A stretch of DNA of 64,000 nt from Caryophanon latum (GCF_001700325.1 NZ_MATO01000015.1:62001-126000), one strand, 5' to 3'; shown: positions 16,626-29,747, counted from the stretch's first letter. Numbers and translations are program-made. Notes: a model not told the origin generated them from the letters alone.

Positions 16626-17526
16626 ATTGAAATTGCGTTAATCGAGAGAAAAAGTCATTTACAAACGTTAAAAATACTTGCTCAGAAGGTGCGAGATCTC
16701 GGTTGATTGGCGAAATAATGCCGACTGTTCGACGGATGTCGGGAAGCGCAATCGGAATTTTGACCATAAAGCGCGGCGAGGAATCATAAAATGAGCTTTC
16801 CGGTAGTAAGCTTACGCCGACGCCCGCTGCAACAAGTCCTTTGATCGCGTCCATATCCTCACCTACTGATGTAATATTTGGTACGAAGCCGACTGAGCGA
16901 CATGCATCGACTGCCACCGTATATAAAATATAATGTTCAGGAAACAGTACGAAGTCTTCATCTTTTAAATCAATTAAATTAATGCTTTTTTCTTTTGCGA
17001 GACGATGGTTTGCTGGGAGCAATGCAGAGATGTTTTCGCTAAATAAAACGGTAGGCTCAATTGCCTCGTCTTTTGGTGGTAGTGGTCCTAAAAAGGCTAA
17101 GTTTAGCTCGCGGTTTTTGACAGCTTCGATTAAAAATCGGTACGAACCTTGTCGTAGCTGGAATGAAACGTCGGGATATTCTTTTTTGAAGGCGGAAATG
17201 ATCGTCGGTAATAAGTAACTTGCTAAGCTTGTTGGGAAGCCGATTTTAATCGTTCCCTTTGATGGGTCTAAAAATTCTTCCACTTGTTTTGAGGCGAAAT
17301 CGATTGCTTTTAATGCTGTAATGGTATGTTCTAAAAAAATTTTGCCCACTGGCGTCAATTTTACGTTGCGTCCGATTCGTTCAAATAATGCTGTTCCTAA
17401 TTCGTCTTCTAAGTTTGCAATTTGGCGGCTAATCGCAGACTGGGCAACGTGTAAATGCTCGGCTGCTTCCGAAATATGTTCGCGTTCTGCTACCTCCACG
17501 AAGTAACGTAATTGTCGTAATTCCAA
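16624..17526 (-). CDS. gltC: GltC: LysR-type activator of glutamate synthase
   Basis: 300 residues, closely resembling B. subtilis GltC across its whole length (ELRQLRYFVEVAEREHISEA; HVAQSAISRQIANLEDELG; KIGFPTSLASYLLPTIISAF). The N-terminal helix-turn-helix is followed by the LysR effector domain. It activates gltAB when glutamate is needed, responding to 2-oxoglutarate and glutamate. The start is TTG with a GGGGTG site. It is divergent from gltA over a 128-base shared promoter region. Confidence 0.94.
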   Translation of the reverse strand: MELRQLRYFVEVAEREHISEAAEHLHVAQSAISRQIANLEDELGTALFERIGRNVKLTPVGKIFLEHTITALKAIDFASKQVEEFLDPSKGTIKIGFPTSLASYLLPTIISAFKKEYPDVSFQLRQGSYRFLIEAVKNRELNLAFLGPLPPKDEAIEPTVLFSENISALLPANHRLAKEKSINLIDLKDEDFVLFPEHYILYTVAVDACRSVGFVPNITSVGEDMDAIKGLVAAGVGVSLLPESSFYDSSPRFMVKIPIALPDIRRTVGIISPINRDLAPSEQVFLTFVNDFFSRLTQFQ

Positions 17527-17543
17527 TACTTTTCACCCCATTT

Positions 17544-17558
17544 ATCTCGTATTTAGAT
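17544..17558. promoter_or_regulatory. Candidate GltC-binding box
   Basis: ATCTCGTATTTAGAT is an ATCT-N7-AGAT inverted repeat with the T-N11-A core of LysR-type boxes. It lies in the gltC-gltA intergenic region, close to the gltC start as expected for an autoregulatory activator site. Binding is inferred. Confidence 0.55.
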
Positions 17559-17654
17559 TGTTTCTATCCAAATTATATATTGTTTATATTATTTTGAAAA
17601 CTTTAAAATGAGAATTAGCGAAACGTAATGAGAAAAACTTTGGGGGGATTTACA

Positions 17655-20600
17655 ATGACATTTCATCAATATCCAAATGAACAAGGTTTATATAGACCAC
17701 AATTTGAGCATGACGCATGTGGCATCGGTATGTATGCGAATATTAAAGGGGTTGCCTCGCATGACATCGTGTTGAAAGGTTTAGAAATGCTTTGCCGACT
17801 AGAGCACCGTGCAGGTCGTGGCGGTGACGGTACAGGAGACGGTGCAGGCATCATGGTCGAAATTCCACACGAATATTTCAAATCATATGTGAGCGAGCTT
17901 GCGTTACCTGAGCGTGGCAAATACGGCGTAGCGCAAATTTTCTTCACACATAACGATGCAGAGCGCGAGCAAATTGAAGCGAAATTTAACGAGCTGATCG
18001 CAGAGGAAGGACAGCAATTGATCGGCTGGCGCACAGCACCGACGAACGCCGCAACACTACGTAAAAGTGCAAAAGATACAGCGCCGTTCGTTCGCCAATT
18101 ATTTATCGGTGCGGTCGGAGTGGAAGGGCTAGCGTTTGAACGCAAACTTTACATCATCCGCAAGCAAGTCGAGCATTGGGCAACAGCACAAGGATTTACG
18201 TTTTACTGCCCGAGCATGTCGAGCCGCACGATGGTATTTAAAGGGCTACTGAACCCGGAAGAAGTAAGCACATTTTATGAAGACCTACAACATGAACAGT
18301 TTGTATCAGCATTTGCGCTCGTACATTCTCGTTACTCTACAAACACGTTCCCGAGCTGGCAGCGTGCACATCCTAACCGCTACATCATTCATAACGGAGA
18401 AATTAACACATTACAAGGCAACATGAACTGGATGCGCGCACGTGAGCAACGTTTCGTGTCAGAAGCATTCGGAGACGACCTACAAAAGCTATTACCGATC
18501 ATTGATACGACAGGCTCTGACTCATCGATGTTAGACAACGCGTTTGAATTTTTCGTACTTGCTGGGCGCACACCAGCACATACAGCGATGATGTTAATTC
18601 CAGAACCTTGGACAGAAAACCCCCACATTTCAGACGATAAAAAAGCATTTTACTCATATCACGCAAGCTTAATGGAGCCTTGGGACGGACCGACTGCGAT
18701 TTGTTTCACAGATGGCAAACAAATTGGTGCAATTTTAGACCGTAACGGCTTACGACCAGCGCGCTATTACGTAACGAAGGACGACCATATTATTTTCTCT
18801 TCTGAAACAGGTGTCGTTGATGTAACAGAGGAAGAAGTATTATACAAAGAAAACGTTGCGCCAGGACGCATGCTATTAATTGATTTAGAAGAAGGCAAAA
18901 TCGTATCAGACGACGAGCTAAAAGCACAAATGGCAGCAGCACAGCCTTATGCGGATTGGTTAGAGGAAAACTTGTTAACGGTAAAGTCACAAGAAGAAGT
19001 ACCGACGCCGCTTGCTGACATTACGACGCGTCAAAAAGTGTACGGCTATACGTTTGAGGACGTGCAAAAATATATCGTGCCACTTGCGCGTGACGGCAAA
19101 GACCCACTCGGCTCGATGGGAAATGATACGCCACTTGCCGTTTTATCAGACCGACCGCAATCGCTATTTAATTACTTTAAGCAGCTGTTTGCACAAGTGA
19201 CGAACCCACCGATTGACTCGATTCGTGAGCATATTGTGACATCAACTATGACGATGCTCGGAGCAGAGGGGGATTTATTACACCCGAACGCCAACAACGC
19301 AAAACGCATTTTACTTGATGCGCCAGTGTTGACGACGTGCGAGTTCGATCAAATTACGTCCAACATTGAGCTGGAATTCCAAGGTGCGGCATTGTCACTT
19401 CAATTTACTGAACAATTAGAAAATGAACTAGCGCGTTTACACGAAGAGGCAGACCACGCGATTGCACAAGGCGTGACGTTGCTCGTGCTAACAGATGAGC
19501 TTGAAAACCCATTAACACCGACGATTCCAGTGTTGCTTGCCGTAAGTAGCTTACATCAATATTTAGTGCGCACAGGAAAACGTACGCAAGTGAGCTTAAT
19601 CGCCCATACAGCTGAGACGCGTGAAGTGCATCATTTCGCCGCATTGATTGGCTTCGGTGTCGATGCGATTCATCCGTACTTAGTATACGCGACGATTCAA
19701 GAAGCGATCGAAAATGGTCATTTAAAGCTAGCGTATGACAAGGCGGTGCGCAAATTCCGTAAAGGTGCGAGCGAAGGCGTAGTGAAAGTCATGTCGAAAG
19801 TCGGCATTTCAACGGTGCAATCATACCGCGGCGCACAAATTTTCGAAGCAGTCGGCATTTCACAGCAAGTTATTGACGCACATTTCACAGGAACAGCATC
19901 GCAAATTGATGGCATCGACTTAGCAACAATCGGCGAGGAAGCAAAACGACGCTTCCAACAAGCAGACGACAAAGCCGAGCTTGAATCAGGCTCACAGTTC
20001 CAGTGGCGCGCAAACGGAGAGCACCATGCGTTCAATCCGAAAACGATTCATACGCTGCAATGGGCGGCACGTAAAAATGACATCGGCTTATACCGCATGT
20101 TTTCAGAAATGGCAAATGAGGAGCGCTTAGGCTTTTTACGTAACTTGTTTACATTCAAATCGCGCACGCCAATTTCAATCGACGACGTAGAACCGATCGA
20201 ATCGATTGTGAAACGTTTTAAATCAGGTGCGATGTCGTTTGGCTCACTTTCGCAAGAGGCGCATGAAACGCTTGCGATTGCGATGAACCGTTTAGGCGCA
20301 CGCTCAAACTCAGGTGAAGGCGGCGAGAACCCAGCGCGCTACACGAAAGATGCAAACGGTGATGACCGTCGCAGTGCGATTAAGCAAATTGCATCCGGAC
20401 GTTTCGGCGTAAAGTCGCACTACCTCGTAAACGCAGATGAGCTACAAATTAAAATGGCACAAGGCGCAAAGCCAGGTGAGGGCGGACAGCTACCAGGCAA
20501 CAAAGTGTATCCGTGGGTAGCGGATGTGCGCGGTTCAACGACAGGTGTTGGTTTAATTTCTCCGCCACCGCATCACGATATTTACTCAATTGAAGATATG

Positions 20601-22157
20601 GCACAGCTCATTCACGATTTAAAAAATGCGAACCGCTTTGCACGCATTTCAGTAAAGCTCGTATCAAAAGCAGGTGTCGGTACAATTGCAGCAGGCGTTG
20701 CAAAAGGTGCAGCAGACGTTATCGTCATTTCAGGCTACGACGGCGGAACAGGCGCATCGCCTAAAACATCGATTCAGCATACAGGATTACCGTGGGAGCT
20801 CGGCTTAGCGGAGGCGCACCAAACGCTTATGTTAAACGGACTTCGAGACCGCGTCACACTTGAGACAGACGGCAAGCTCATGACAGGTAAAGACGTTGTG
20901 ATGGCAGCATTGCTTGGTGCGGAGGAATTTGGCTTTGCGACAGCACCACTCATTGTGATGGGCTGCATTATGATGCGTGCATGTCATTTAGATACGTGCC
21001 CAGTCGGCGTCGCAACGCAAAACCCAGAGCTGCGTGCGAAGTTTACAGGCTCGGCCGATCACATCGTTAACTACATGCGCTTTATCGCTCAAGAAATGCG
21101 TGAAATAATGGCAAGTCTTGGCTTCCGCACGGTGGAGGAAATGGTCGGACGCACAGATATTTTACAAGCGAGCGAGCGTGCGAAAAATCACTGGAAAGCA
21201 TCGCAGCTTGATTTATCGAAGCTACTATACCAAGTAGATGGCGTGCGTACGAAGCAGCAGGAGCAAAATCACGGCATCGACGACAGCTTCGATATGATTC
21301 ATTTACTGCAAGATGCAGCACCGGCCATTGAGCGCGGTGAAAAGGTGGAAGTAACGTATCACATTAAAAATACAGACCGCGTTGTCGGGACGATCGTCGG
21401 CAGTGACATTTCGCGCAAATACGGCGAGCAAGGGCTACTAGACGATACAGTGAAGTTCAACTTCATCGGCGCAGCAGGGCAAAGCTTCGGCGCATTTATT
21501 CCACGTGGTATGACGATGACGTGTACAGGTGATGTTAATGACTACTTCGGTAAAGGGCTATCAGGTGGGAAGCTCGTAGCGATTGCGCCAATTAAAGGGG
21601 AGCAGGAGAAAAACGTCATCGGCGGGAACGTTTGTTTATACGGTGCGACGAGCGGTAAAGTGTTTATGAACGGACGTGCAGGGCATCGATTCGCAGTACG
21701 TAACTCTGGTGCAAACATCGTCGTTGAAGGTATTGGTGATCACGGTTTAGAGTATATGACTGGTGGACGCGTCGTCATTTTAGGCGACACGGGGAAAAAC
21801 TTCGCAGCTGGTATGTCAGGTGGTATTGCGTACGTATTACCGACGAATGAAGCGGAATTTAAAGCGCTGTGCAACATGGAGATGATTCGCTTTGAGCAGC
21901 TTGAATCACACGCTGAAAAAGAAGCGGTGCGCCAATTAATTATTGAGCACTTAAACGAAACGGGCAGCAATAAAGCGCTAGACGTATTAGCGAAATGGGA
22001 ACAAAGCGTGAAGCGATTCGTGAAAGTTGTACCGACAGATTACCAAGCAATGCTTGATGAGATGGAGCACTTCAAGCTGCAAGGCTTTAACGAAAAAGAA
22101 GCGGCATTGCAAGCGTTCGCAAAGGCGACAGGCACGGAATACGCAGCGTCAAAATAA
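17655..22157 (+). CDS. gltA: GltA: glutamate synthase large subunit
   Basis: 1500 residues from ATG 17655 (GGGGGG site; the nine upstream in-frame codons are not needed). A short propeptide ends at Cys22 in FEHDACGIGMYANIKG, the N-terminal nucleophile of the glutaminase domain. The FMN-binding synthase domain (GEGGENPARYTKDANGD, PPPHHDIYSIEDMAQLI) and the 3Fe-4S motif CIMMRACHLDTCPVG follow, then the C-terminal glutamate synthase beta-helix domain (GGNVCLYGATSGKVF). It makes glutamate from glutamine and 2-oxoglutarate with GltB. The cluster needs the Suf system encoded downstream. Confidence 0.97.
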   Translation: MTFHQYPNEQGLYRPQFEHDACGIGMYANIKGVASHDIVLKGLEMLCRLEHRAGRGGDGTGDGAGIMVEIPHEYFKSYVSELALPERGKYGVAQIFFTHNDAEREQIEAKFNELIAEEGQQLIGWRTAPTNAATLRKSAKDTAPFVRQLFIGAVGVEGLAFERKLYIIRKQVEHWATAQGFTFYCPSMSSRTMVFKGLLNPEEVSTFYEDLQHEQFVSAFALVHSRYSTNTFPSWQRAHPNRYIIHNGEINTLQGNMNWMRAREQRFVSEAFGDDLQKLLPIIDTTGSDSSMLDNAFEFFVLAGRTPAHTAMMLIPEPWTENPHISDDKKAFYSYHASLMEPWDGPTAICFTDGKQIGAILDRNGLRPARYYVTKDDHIIFSSETGVVDVTEEEVLYKENVAPGRMLLIDLEEGKIVSDDELKAQMAAAQPYADWLEENLLTVKSQEEVPTPLADITTRQKVYGYTFEDVQKYIVPLARDGKDPLGSMGNDTPLAVLSDRPQSLFNYFKQLFAQVTNPPIDSIREHIVTSTMTMLGAEGDLLHPNANNAKRILLDAPVLTTCEFDQITSNIELEFQGAALSLQFTEQLENELARLHEEADHAIAQGVTLLVLTDELENPLTPTIPVLLAVSSLHQYLVRTGKRTQVSLIAHTAETREVHHFAALIGFGVDAIHPYLVYATIQEAIENGHLKLAYDKAVRKFRKGASEGVVKVMSKVGISTVQSYRGAQIFEAVGISQQVIDAHFTGTASQIDGIDLATIGEEAKRRFQQADDKAELESGSQFQWRANGEHHAFNPKTIHTLQWAARKNDIGLYRMFSEMANEERLGFLRNLFTFKSRTPISIDDVEPIESIVKRFKSGAMSFGSLSQEAHETLAIAMNRLGARSNSGEGGENPARYTKDANGDDRRSAIKQIASGRFGVKSHYLVNADELQIKMAQGAKPGEGGQLPGNKVYPWVADVRGSTTGVGLISPPPHHDIYSIEDMAQLIHDLKNANRFARISVKLVSKAGVGTIAAGVAKGAADVIVISGYDGGTGASPKTSIQHTGLPWELGLAEAHQTLMLNGLRDRVTLETDGKLMTGKDVVMAALLGAEEFGFATAPLIVMGCIMMRACHLDTCPVGVATQNPELRAKFTGSADHIVNYMRFIAQEMREIMASLGFRTVEEMVGRTDILQASERAKNHWKASQLDLSKLLYQVDGVRTKQQEQNHGIDDSFDMIHLLQDAAPAIERGEKVEVTYHIKNTDRVVGTIVGSDISRKYGEQGLLDDTVKFNFIGAAGQSFGAFIPRGMTMTCTGDVNDYFGKGLSGGKLVAIAPIKGEQEKNVIGGNVCLYGATSGKVFMNGRAGHRFAVRNSGANIVVEGIGDHGLEYMTGGRVVILGDTGKNFAAGMSGGIAYVLPTNEAEFKALCNMEMIRFEQLESHAEKEAVRQLIIEHLNETGSNKALDVLAKWEQSVKRFVKVVPTDYQAMLDEMEHFKLQGFNEKEAALQAFAKATGTEYAASK

Positions 22158-22179
22158 ATGTGAGGACGGAGGGGTTAGC

Positions 22180-23661
22180 ATGGGGAAACCAACAGGATTT
22201 ATGGAGTTTAAACGACAAAAGACGACGGAGCAAAAGCCGCTCGCACGCATTGACCATTTCGGTGAATATGCGGAGCGCTTGACGGATGAGCAGCTGCAAA
22301 CACAAGGGGCACGCTGTATGGATTGCGGCACACCGTTTTGTCATATGGGCATTGAAATTCGTGGATCAGCAGCGGGCTGTCCGATCAACAACGTTATCCC
22401 AGAATGGAACGACTTAGTATACAACGGTAAATGGCAGGAAGCACTCGACCGCCTCCATTTAACGAACAACTTCCCAGAGTTTACAGGGCGCGTTTGTCCA
22501 GCGCCGTGTGAAGGCTCATGCGTGCTCGGCATTAACGAGCCGTCTGTTGCGATTAAATCGATTGAACGTTCGATTATCGATAAAGGGTTTGAAGAAGGCT
22601 GGGTCGTGCCACGTATTCCGCGCCGTCGCACAGGAAAAACAGTTGCGATTATCGGCTCAGGGCCAGCTGGATTAGCGGCAGCAGATGAGCTGAATCAGCA
22701 AGGGCATAGCGTCACAGTGTATGAGCGTGACGACCGCGCTGGTGGCTTGCTTATGTATGGCATTCCGAACATGAAGCTTGAAAAAGAAGTGATCGAGCGT
22801 CGCATTCGCCTCCTTCAGCAAGAGGGCATCGATTTTATTTACAATACAGAAATCGGCGTCGACATGACGTCGGACGAGCTGCGCGCTCAGTACGATGCAG
22901 TGTTAATTGCAACGGGCGCACAAAAGCAGCGTGCACTGCGCATTGAAGGTTCAGAAGGAAAAGGTGTCGTGCTGGCGATGGATTATTTAACGAGCGTGAC
23001 GAAAAGCTACGTGCAGTCTAACTTTGAAGACGGCAACGCATTAAACGTCGAAGGGAAGAACGTCATCGTCATCGGTGGTGGTGATACGGGAGCAGACTGT
23101 GTCGCAACAGCCATTCGCCAAAACTGCAAATCGGTCGTACAGTTCGGAAAGCATCCGAAGCTACCGAACGCGCGCACAGAGGAGACGATGTGGCCAAAAA
23201 ACCCAGATACGTTTACGTTCGATTATGCGTACGAGGAAGTGGACGCCAAGCTCGGCCGTGATCCGCGCGAGTATTGCATTCACACGGAAAAAATCGTGTC
23301 GGACGCAGACGGCAACATTCAAGCGTTACACACCATTTATATGGAGAAAATTCTCGGTGAGGACGGCTTCCATTACTTTAAAGAGTTACCGGGTACCGAG
23401 AAAGCTTGGCCAGTTGACTACATTTTCGTTGCAATCGGCTTCGAAGGTGTAGAGAAGGCATTACCAGAGCAATTTGGTGTCGAGCTCATTAACAACCGCA
23501 TCGCCGCAACGATTAAAAACTATGCAACGAACGTACAAGGCGTCTTTACAGCAGGAGATGCACGCCGCGGTCAAAGCTTAGTCGTATGGGCAATTAAAGA
23601 AGGGCGAGAAGCAGCCGCCGCGATGCATGCGTTTTTAGAGCAGGAAGCAGCCGTTGTGTAA
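22180..23661 (+). CDS. gltB: GltB: glutamate synthase small subunit
   Basis: 493 residues from ATG 22180 with a GGAGGGG site, the usual size. Two N-terminal Fe-S cluster Cys groups (RCMDCGTPFC and CPAPCEGSC) are followed by FAD (IIGSGPAGLAAADELN) and NADPH (VIGGGDTGADCVATAI) binding folds. It feeds electrons from NADPH to GltA. The gene begins 22 bases after gltA and is co-transcribed. A decayed repeat and terminators lie downstream. Confidence 0.96.
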   Translation: MGKPTGFMEFKRQKTTEQKPLARIDHFGEYAERLTDEQLQTQGARCMDCGTPFCHMGIEIRGSAAGCPINNVIPEWNDLVYNGKWQEALDRLHLTNNFPEFTGRVCPAPCEGSCVLGINEPSVAIKSIERSIIDKGFEEGWVVPRIPRRRTGKTVAIIGSGPAGLAAADELNQQGHSVTVYERDDRAGGLLMYGIPNMKLEKEVIERRIRLLQQEGIDFIYNTEIGVDMTSDELRAQYDAVLIATGAQKQRALRIEGSEGKGVVLAMDYLTSVTKSYVQSNFEDGNALNVEGKNVIVIGGGDTGADCVATAIRQNCKSVVQFGKHPKLPNARTEETMWPKNPDTFTFDYAYEEVDAKLGRDPREYCIHTEKIVSDADGNIQALHTIYMEKILGEDGFHYFKELPGTEKAWPVDYIFVAIGFEGVEKALPEQFGVELINNRIAATIKNYATNVQGVFTAGDARRGQSLVVWAIKEGREAAAAMHAFLEQEAAVV

Positions 23662-23685
23662 TGTAGAATTTTTAACTGTTTAATT

Positions 23686-23775
23686 GTTCATTACCGTAAG
23701 TTGGGGTTGACGCATAAAGGTTGCTTAAAACGAGAGGCGGACTGCAGCGGGAAAAGCGCGAGCCTCGAGACCTAG
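23686..23775. repeat. Truncated copy of the structured repeat (type A)
   Basis: The left half matches the copy at 2131 over its outer arm and core (GTTCATTACCGTAAGTTGGG, GGTTGCTTAAAACGAGAGGC, then GGACTGCAGCGGGAAAAGCG). After GAGACCTAGGAAATCAACGCC the right half is missing, so the hairpin cannot form. Confidence 0.85.
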
Positions 23776-23971
23776 GAAATCAACGCCATGACACGAGCTA
23801 TCACCTTCCATAAGGAGTCTCGTCGCACGTTACTTACCATTAGAAAGCTGCATTTATTTTGGATGTAGCTATAGACAAGTGGCGAATTAACAGACCTATT
23901 ATAACGATTAACTATTAGGCAGAAACGAGGCATCTCCCCCCCAAAAGGACGCCTCTTTCTTATACAGTTAG

Positions 23972-24002
23972 CAGCTTGTACATTTGCCGTACAAGCTGTT
24001 TT
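23972..24002 (+). terminator. Hairpin terminator downstream of gltB
   Basis: CAGCTTGTAC pairs perfectly with GTACAAGCTG and is followed by TTTT. A second hairpin with GAGGC/GCCTC ends at 23955 just upstream, followed by TTTCTT. Confidence 0.7.
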
Positions 24003-24383
24003 CGCGCGCTTTAAAACGCTTTCATACAAAGTTGCTCGAACTGAAATTGATTCTCATTTAAAGGTGTCTTATTGAAAATAAAAAGCAAGTATGAAGACAA
24101 ATTTATGATATTTATTTTACGATGTGAACGGTTCATTACCGAAAGCTGAGGGTAAAGAATGCTATGTCACTTGAAGCAGCAGGCGGTATTCGACGACAAA
24201 AACGCGACGGTTATGAAGCTGTATTTGTGAGCTATGAGCGGCAAGAAAGCTCAAACTACGCTAATGAAAAATTCGTCTTAATATGAAAAAAAAGCGCAAC
24301 TAATTATTAACGGTCACATAAGAAAAAATGCTGATATATAAAATTGCCTACAAAAACTGTTACATTAAAATGATTCTAATTTG

Positions 24384-24412
24384 TTGCATTGCTTTTCTAT
24401 TTCGGTTAAGAT
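24384..24412 (+). promoter_or_regulatory. Candidate sigma-A promoter of the suf operon
   Basis: TTGCAT (24384) and TAAGAT (24407) are separated by 17 bases, about 60 bases upstream of sufC. Spacing is ideal and both boxes are four-of-six matches or better. Confidence 0.55.
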
Positions 24413-24474
24413 GATGATTGACGATAAATGAGGGGCAAACCTCTCATAATGAACATATATACGGAGGTATAATA

Positions 24475-25257
24475 ATGGCAACTTTAGAAATTAAAGATTT
24501 ACACGTTGAAATCGACGGTAAAGAGATTTTAAAAGGTGTAAACCTTACAATTAATACAAACGAAGTACACGCAATCATGGGTCCAAACGGTACAGGTAAA
24601 TCAACGTTAGCTTCAGCAATTATGGGTCACCCTAAATATGAAGTAACACAAGGTGAAATTTTACTTGATGGCGAAAACGTTTTAGAAATGGAAGTTGACG
24701 AGCGCGCAAAAGCTGGTTTATTCCTAGCTATGCAATACCCATCAGAAATCGCTGGCGTAACAAACGCTGACTTCTTACGCTCTGCAATTAACGCACGTCG
24801 TGAAGAGGGCGATGAAATCTCATTAATGAAATTCATCAAAGAGTTAGACAAAACGATGGACTTCTTAGAAATGCCTGAAGAAATGGCGCAACGTTACTTA
24901 AACGAAGGCTTCTCTGGCGGTGAAAAAAAACGTAACGAAATTTTACAAATGATGATGATCAAACCAACATTCGGTATTTTAGATGAAATCGATTCTGGTT
25001 TAGATATCGACGCATTAAAAGTAGTGTCTAAAGGGATTAACGCAATGCGTGGCGAAGGCTTCGGCTGCTTAATGATCACTCACTACCAACGTTTACTTAA
25101 CTACATCACACCTGACCACGTGCACGTAATGATGCAAGGTAAAGTTGTGAAATCTGGTGGCCAAGAATTAGCTCAAAAACTAGAAGCTGAAGGTTACGAG
25201 TGGATCAAAGCTGAACTAGGGATCGAAGACACTGACGCAGTAACAGAAGAAGCATAA
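24475..25257 (+). CDS. sufC: SufC: Fe-S assembly ATPase
   Basis: 260 residues from ATG 24475 with GGAGG. ABC-type motifs are [17 protein letters not shown] (Walker A), [14 protein letters not shown] (signature) and [16 protein letters not shown] (Walker B). It is the soluble ATPase that drives remodelling of the SufB-SufD scaffold. It is first in the operon sufC-sufD-sufS-sufU-sufB, the standard Firmicutes order. Codon use is more AU-rich and regular than in the flanking genes, consistent with high expression. Confidence 0.97.
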   Translation: MATLEIKDLHVEIDGKEILKGVNLTINTNEVHAIMGPNGTGKSTLASAIMGHPKYEVTQGEILLDGENVLEMEVDERAKAGLFLAMQYPSEIAGVTNADFLRSAINARREEGDEISLMKFIKELDKTMDFLEMPEEMAQRYLNEGFSGGEKKRNEILQMMMIKPTFGILDEIDSGLDIDALKVVSKGINAMRGEGFGCLMITHYQRLLNYITPDHVHVMMQGKVVKSGGQELAQKLEAEGYEWIKAELGIEDTDAVTEEA

Positions 25258-25277
25258 TTTAAGGAGGGCGTAGAAAG

Positions 25278-28235
<2,958 letters not shown>

Positions 28236-28240
28236 GTTAT

Positions 28241-28277
28241 TCGTGCTGCAGAGGTCGTGTCCGCGCGACCTGCACGA
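28241..28277 (+). other. Stable hairpin between sufU and sufB
   Basis: TCGTGC (28241) pairs with GCACGA (28272), and AGGTCG (28252) pairs with CGACCT (28266), with a loop of about eight bases. No T run follows, so it is not a normal terminator. It could stabilise, or mark a cleavage site in, the suf transcript. The sufB ribosome site lies about 20 bases further on. Confidence 0.6.
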
Positions 28278-28304
28278 CATAGCAATCGAACGGAGGACAA
28301 CAAC

Positions 28305-29702
28305 ATGGCGAAAAAAATGCCAGATATCGGCGATTACAAGTATGGTTTCCATGATAAGGACGTATCAATTTTCCGTTCAGAACGTGGTTTAACTGAAGAA
28401 ATCGTTCGTGAAATTTCAAGTATGAAAGAAGAGCCACAGTGGATGTTAGACTACCGCTTAAAAGCTCTACACAAATTTTATGAAATGCCGATGCCTCAAT
28501 GGGGTGGCGACCTTTCATCATTAAACTTTGATGAAATTACGTATTACGTAAAGCCATCTGAAGCAACGCAAAAGTCTTGGGATGAAGTACCTGAAGAAAT
28601 TAAAGCAACATTTGATAAATTAGGTATTCCTGAAGCTGAGCAAAAATATCTTGCCGGTGTATCTGCTCAGTACGAATCTGAAGTAGTTTACCACAACATG
28701 AAGCAAGATTTACAAGACATGGGGATCGTGTTCAAAGATACAGACTCTGCATTAAAAGAAAACGAAGATATCTTCAAAAAATATTGGGGTACAGTAATTC
28801 CTTACACAGATAACAAGTTCTCTGCGTTAAACTCAGCTGTATGGTCTGGTGGTTCATTCATTTACGTACCAAAAGGCGTAAAAGTAGACACACCGTTACA
28901 AGCGTACTTCCGTATTAACTCTGAAAACATGGGTCAATTCGAGCGTACATTAATTATCGTAGACGACGAAGCATCTGTACACTACGTAGAAGGTTGTACA
29001 GCACCAGTTTACACGACAAACTCACTACACTCAGCCGTAGTTGAAATTATCGTTGGTAAAAATGCTTACTGCCGTTACACGACGATTCAAAACTGGGCGA
29101 ACAACGTTTACAACTTAGTAACGAAGCGTACAGTTGTTGAAGCGGGTGGTACGATGGAATGGATCGACGGTAACATCGGTTCAAAATTAACGATGAAATA
29201 CCCAGCTTGTATTTTAAAAGGTGAAGGCGCTCGTGGTATGACATTATCGATCGCTCTAGCAGGTCGCGGTCAACACCAACACGCTGGTGCGAAAATGATT
29301 CACTTAGCACCAAACACATCTTCAACTATCGTTTCTAAATCGATTGCAAAACAAGGTGGTAAAGTAACGTACCTTGGTCAAGTAAAATTCGGTAAAAACG
29401 CTAAAGGCGCTCGTGCAAACATCGAGTGTGATACGTTAATTATGGATAACGAGTCAACTTCAGACACAATTCCGTATAACGAAATGTTAAACGACCAAGT
29501 TTCTTTAGAGCACGAAGCGAAAGTTTCAAAAGTATCTGAAGAGCAATTATTCTACTTAATGTCTCGTGGTATTTCTGAAGAGGAAGCGACAGAAATGATC
29601 GTAATGGGCTTCATTGAGCCATTCACAAAAGAATTACCAATGGAATACGCAGTAGAAATGAACCGTCTAATCAAGTTCGAGATGGAAGGTTCAATCGGTT
29701 AA
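28305..29702 (+). CDS. sufB: SufB: Fe-S cluster scaffold
   Basis: 465 residues from ATG 28305 with GGAGG; the extra 16 upstream codons lie in the hairpin region. Visible features are [40 protein letters not shown] with its Cys, and the C-terminal [21 protein letters not shown]. It is the site where Fe and sulfur are combined before transfer to carriers such as YutM. It is last in the suf operon and followed by a strong terminator. Confidence 0.97.
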   Translation: MAKKMPDIGDYKYGFHDKDVSIFRSERGLTEEIVREISSMKEEPQWMLDYRLKALHKFYEMPMPQWGGDLSSLNFDEITYYVKPSEATQKSWDEVPEEIKATFDKLGIPEAEQKYLAGVSAQYESEVVYHNMKQDLQDMGIVFKDTDSALKENEDIFKKYWGTVIPYTDNKFSALNSAVWSGGSFIYVPKGVKVDTPLQAYFRINSENMGQFERTLIIVDDEASVHYVEGCTAPVYTTNSLHSAVVEIIVGKNAYCRYTTIQNWANNVYNLVTKRTVVEAGGTMEWIDGNIGSKLTMKYPACILKGEGARGMTLSIALAGRGQHQHAGAKMIHLAPNTSSTIVSKSIAKQGGKVTYLGQVKFGKNAKGARANIECDTLIMDNESTSDTIPYNEMLNDQVSLEHEAKVSKVSEEQLFYLMSRGISEEEATEMIVMGFIEPFTKELPMEYAVEMNRLIKFEMEGSIG

Positions 29703-29716
29703 TTCGATTTTTCAAA

Positions 29717-29747
29717 ACTCTCATGCAGCTGCATGAGAGTTTTTTTG
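29717..29747 (+). terminator. Terminator of the suf operon
   Basis: AACTCTCATGCAG pairs perfectly with CTGCATGAGAGTT, followed by a T run. Confidence 0.93.

Larger units (their letters stand above)
23662..24383. other. Long non-coding stretch between gltB and the suf promoter
   Basis: About 720 bases without a convincing gene. It holds a truncated structured repeat (23686-23775), two hairpin terminators (23927-23960 and 23972-24002), a Fur-like AT-rich site (24043-24058), and a repeat-arm-like segment (GTTCATTACCGAAAGCTGAG, 24131-24150). A 40-codon frame at 24164-24286 (MSLEAAGGIRRQKRDGYEAV...) has only a weak ribosome site and no recognised family. The pattern suggests decayed or rearranged sequence. 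Confidence 0.6.

Noticed and set aside
22027-22179. Extended N-terminus of gltB overlapping gltA
   Set aside because: The added residues are Lys/Arg-rich and unlike GltB, while ATG 22180 has a strong GGAGGGG and gives the family length.
23772-24029. 85-codon minus-strand frame between gltB and sufC
   Set aside because: It runs through two terminator hairpins and into the truncated repeat, has no recognisable motif and no convincing ribosome site.
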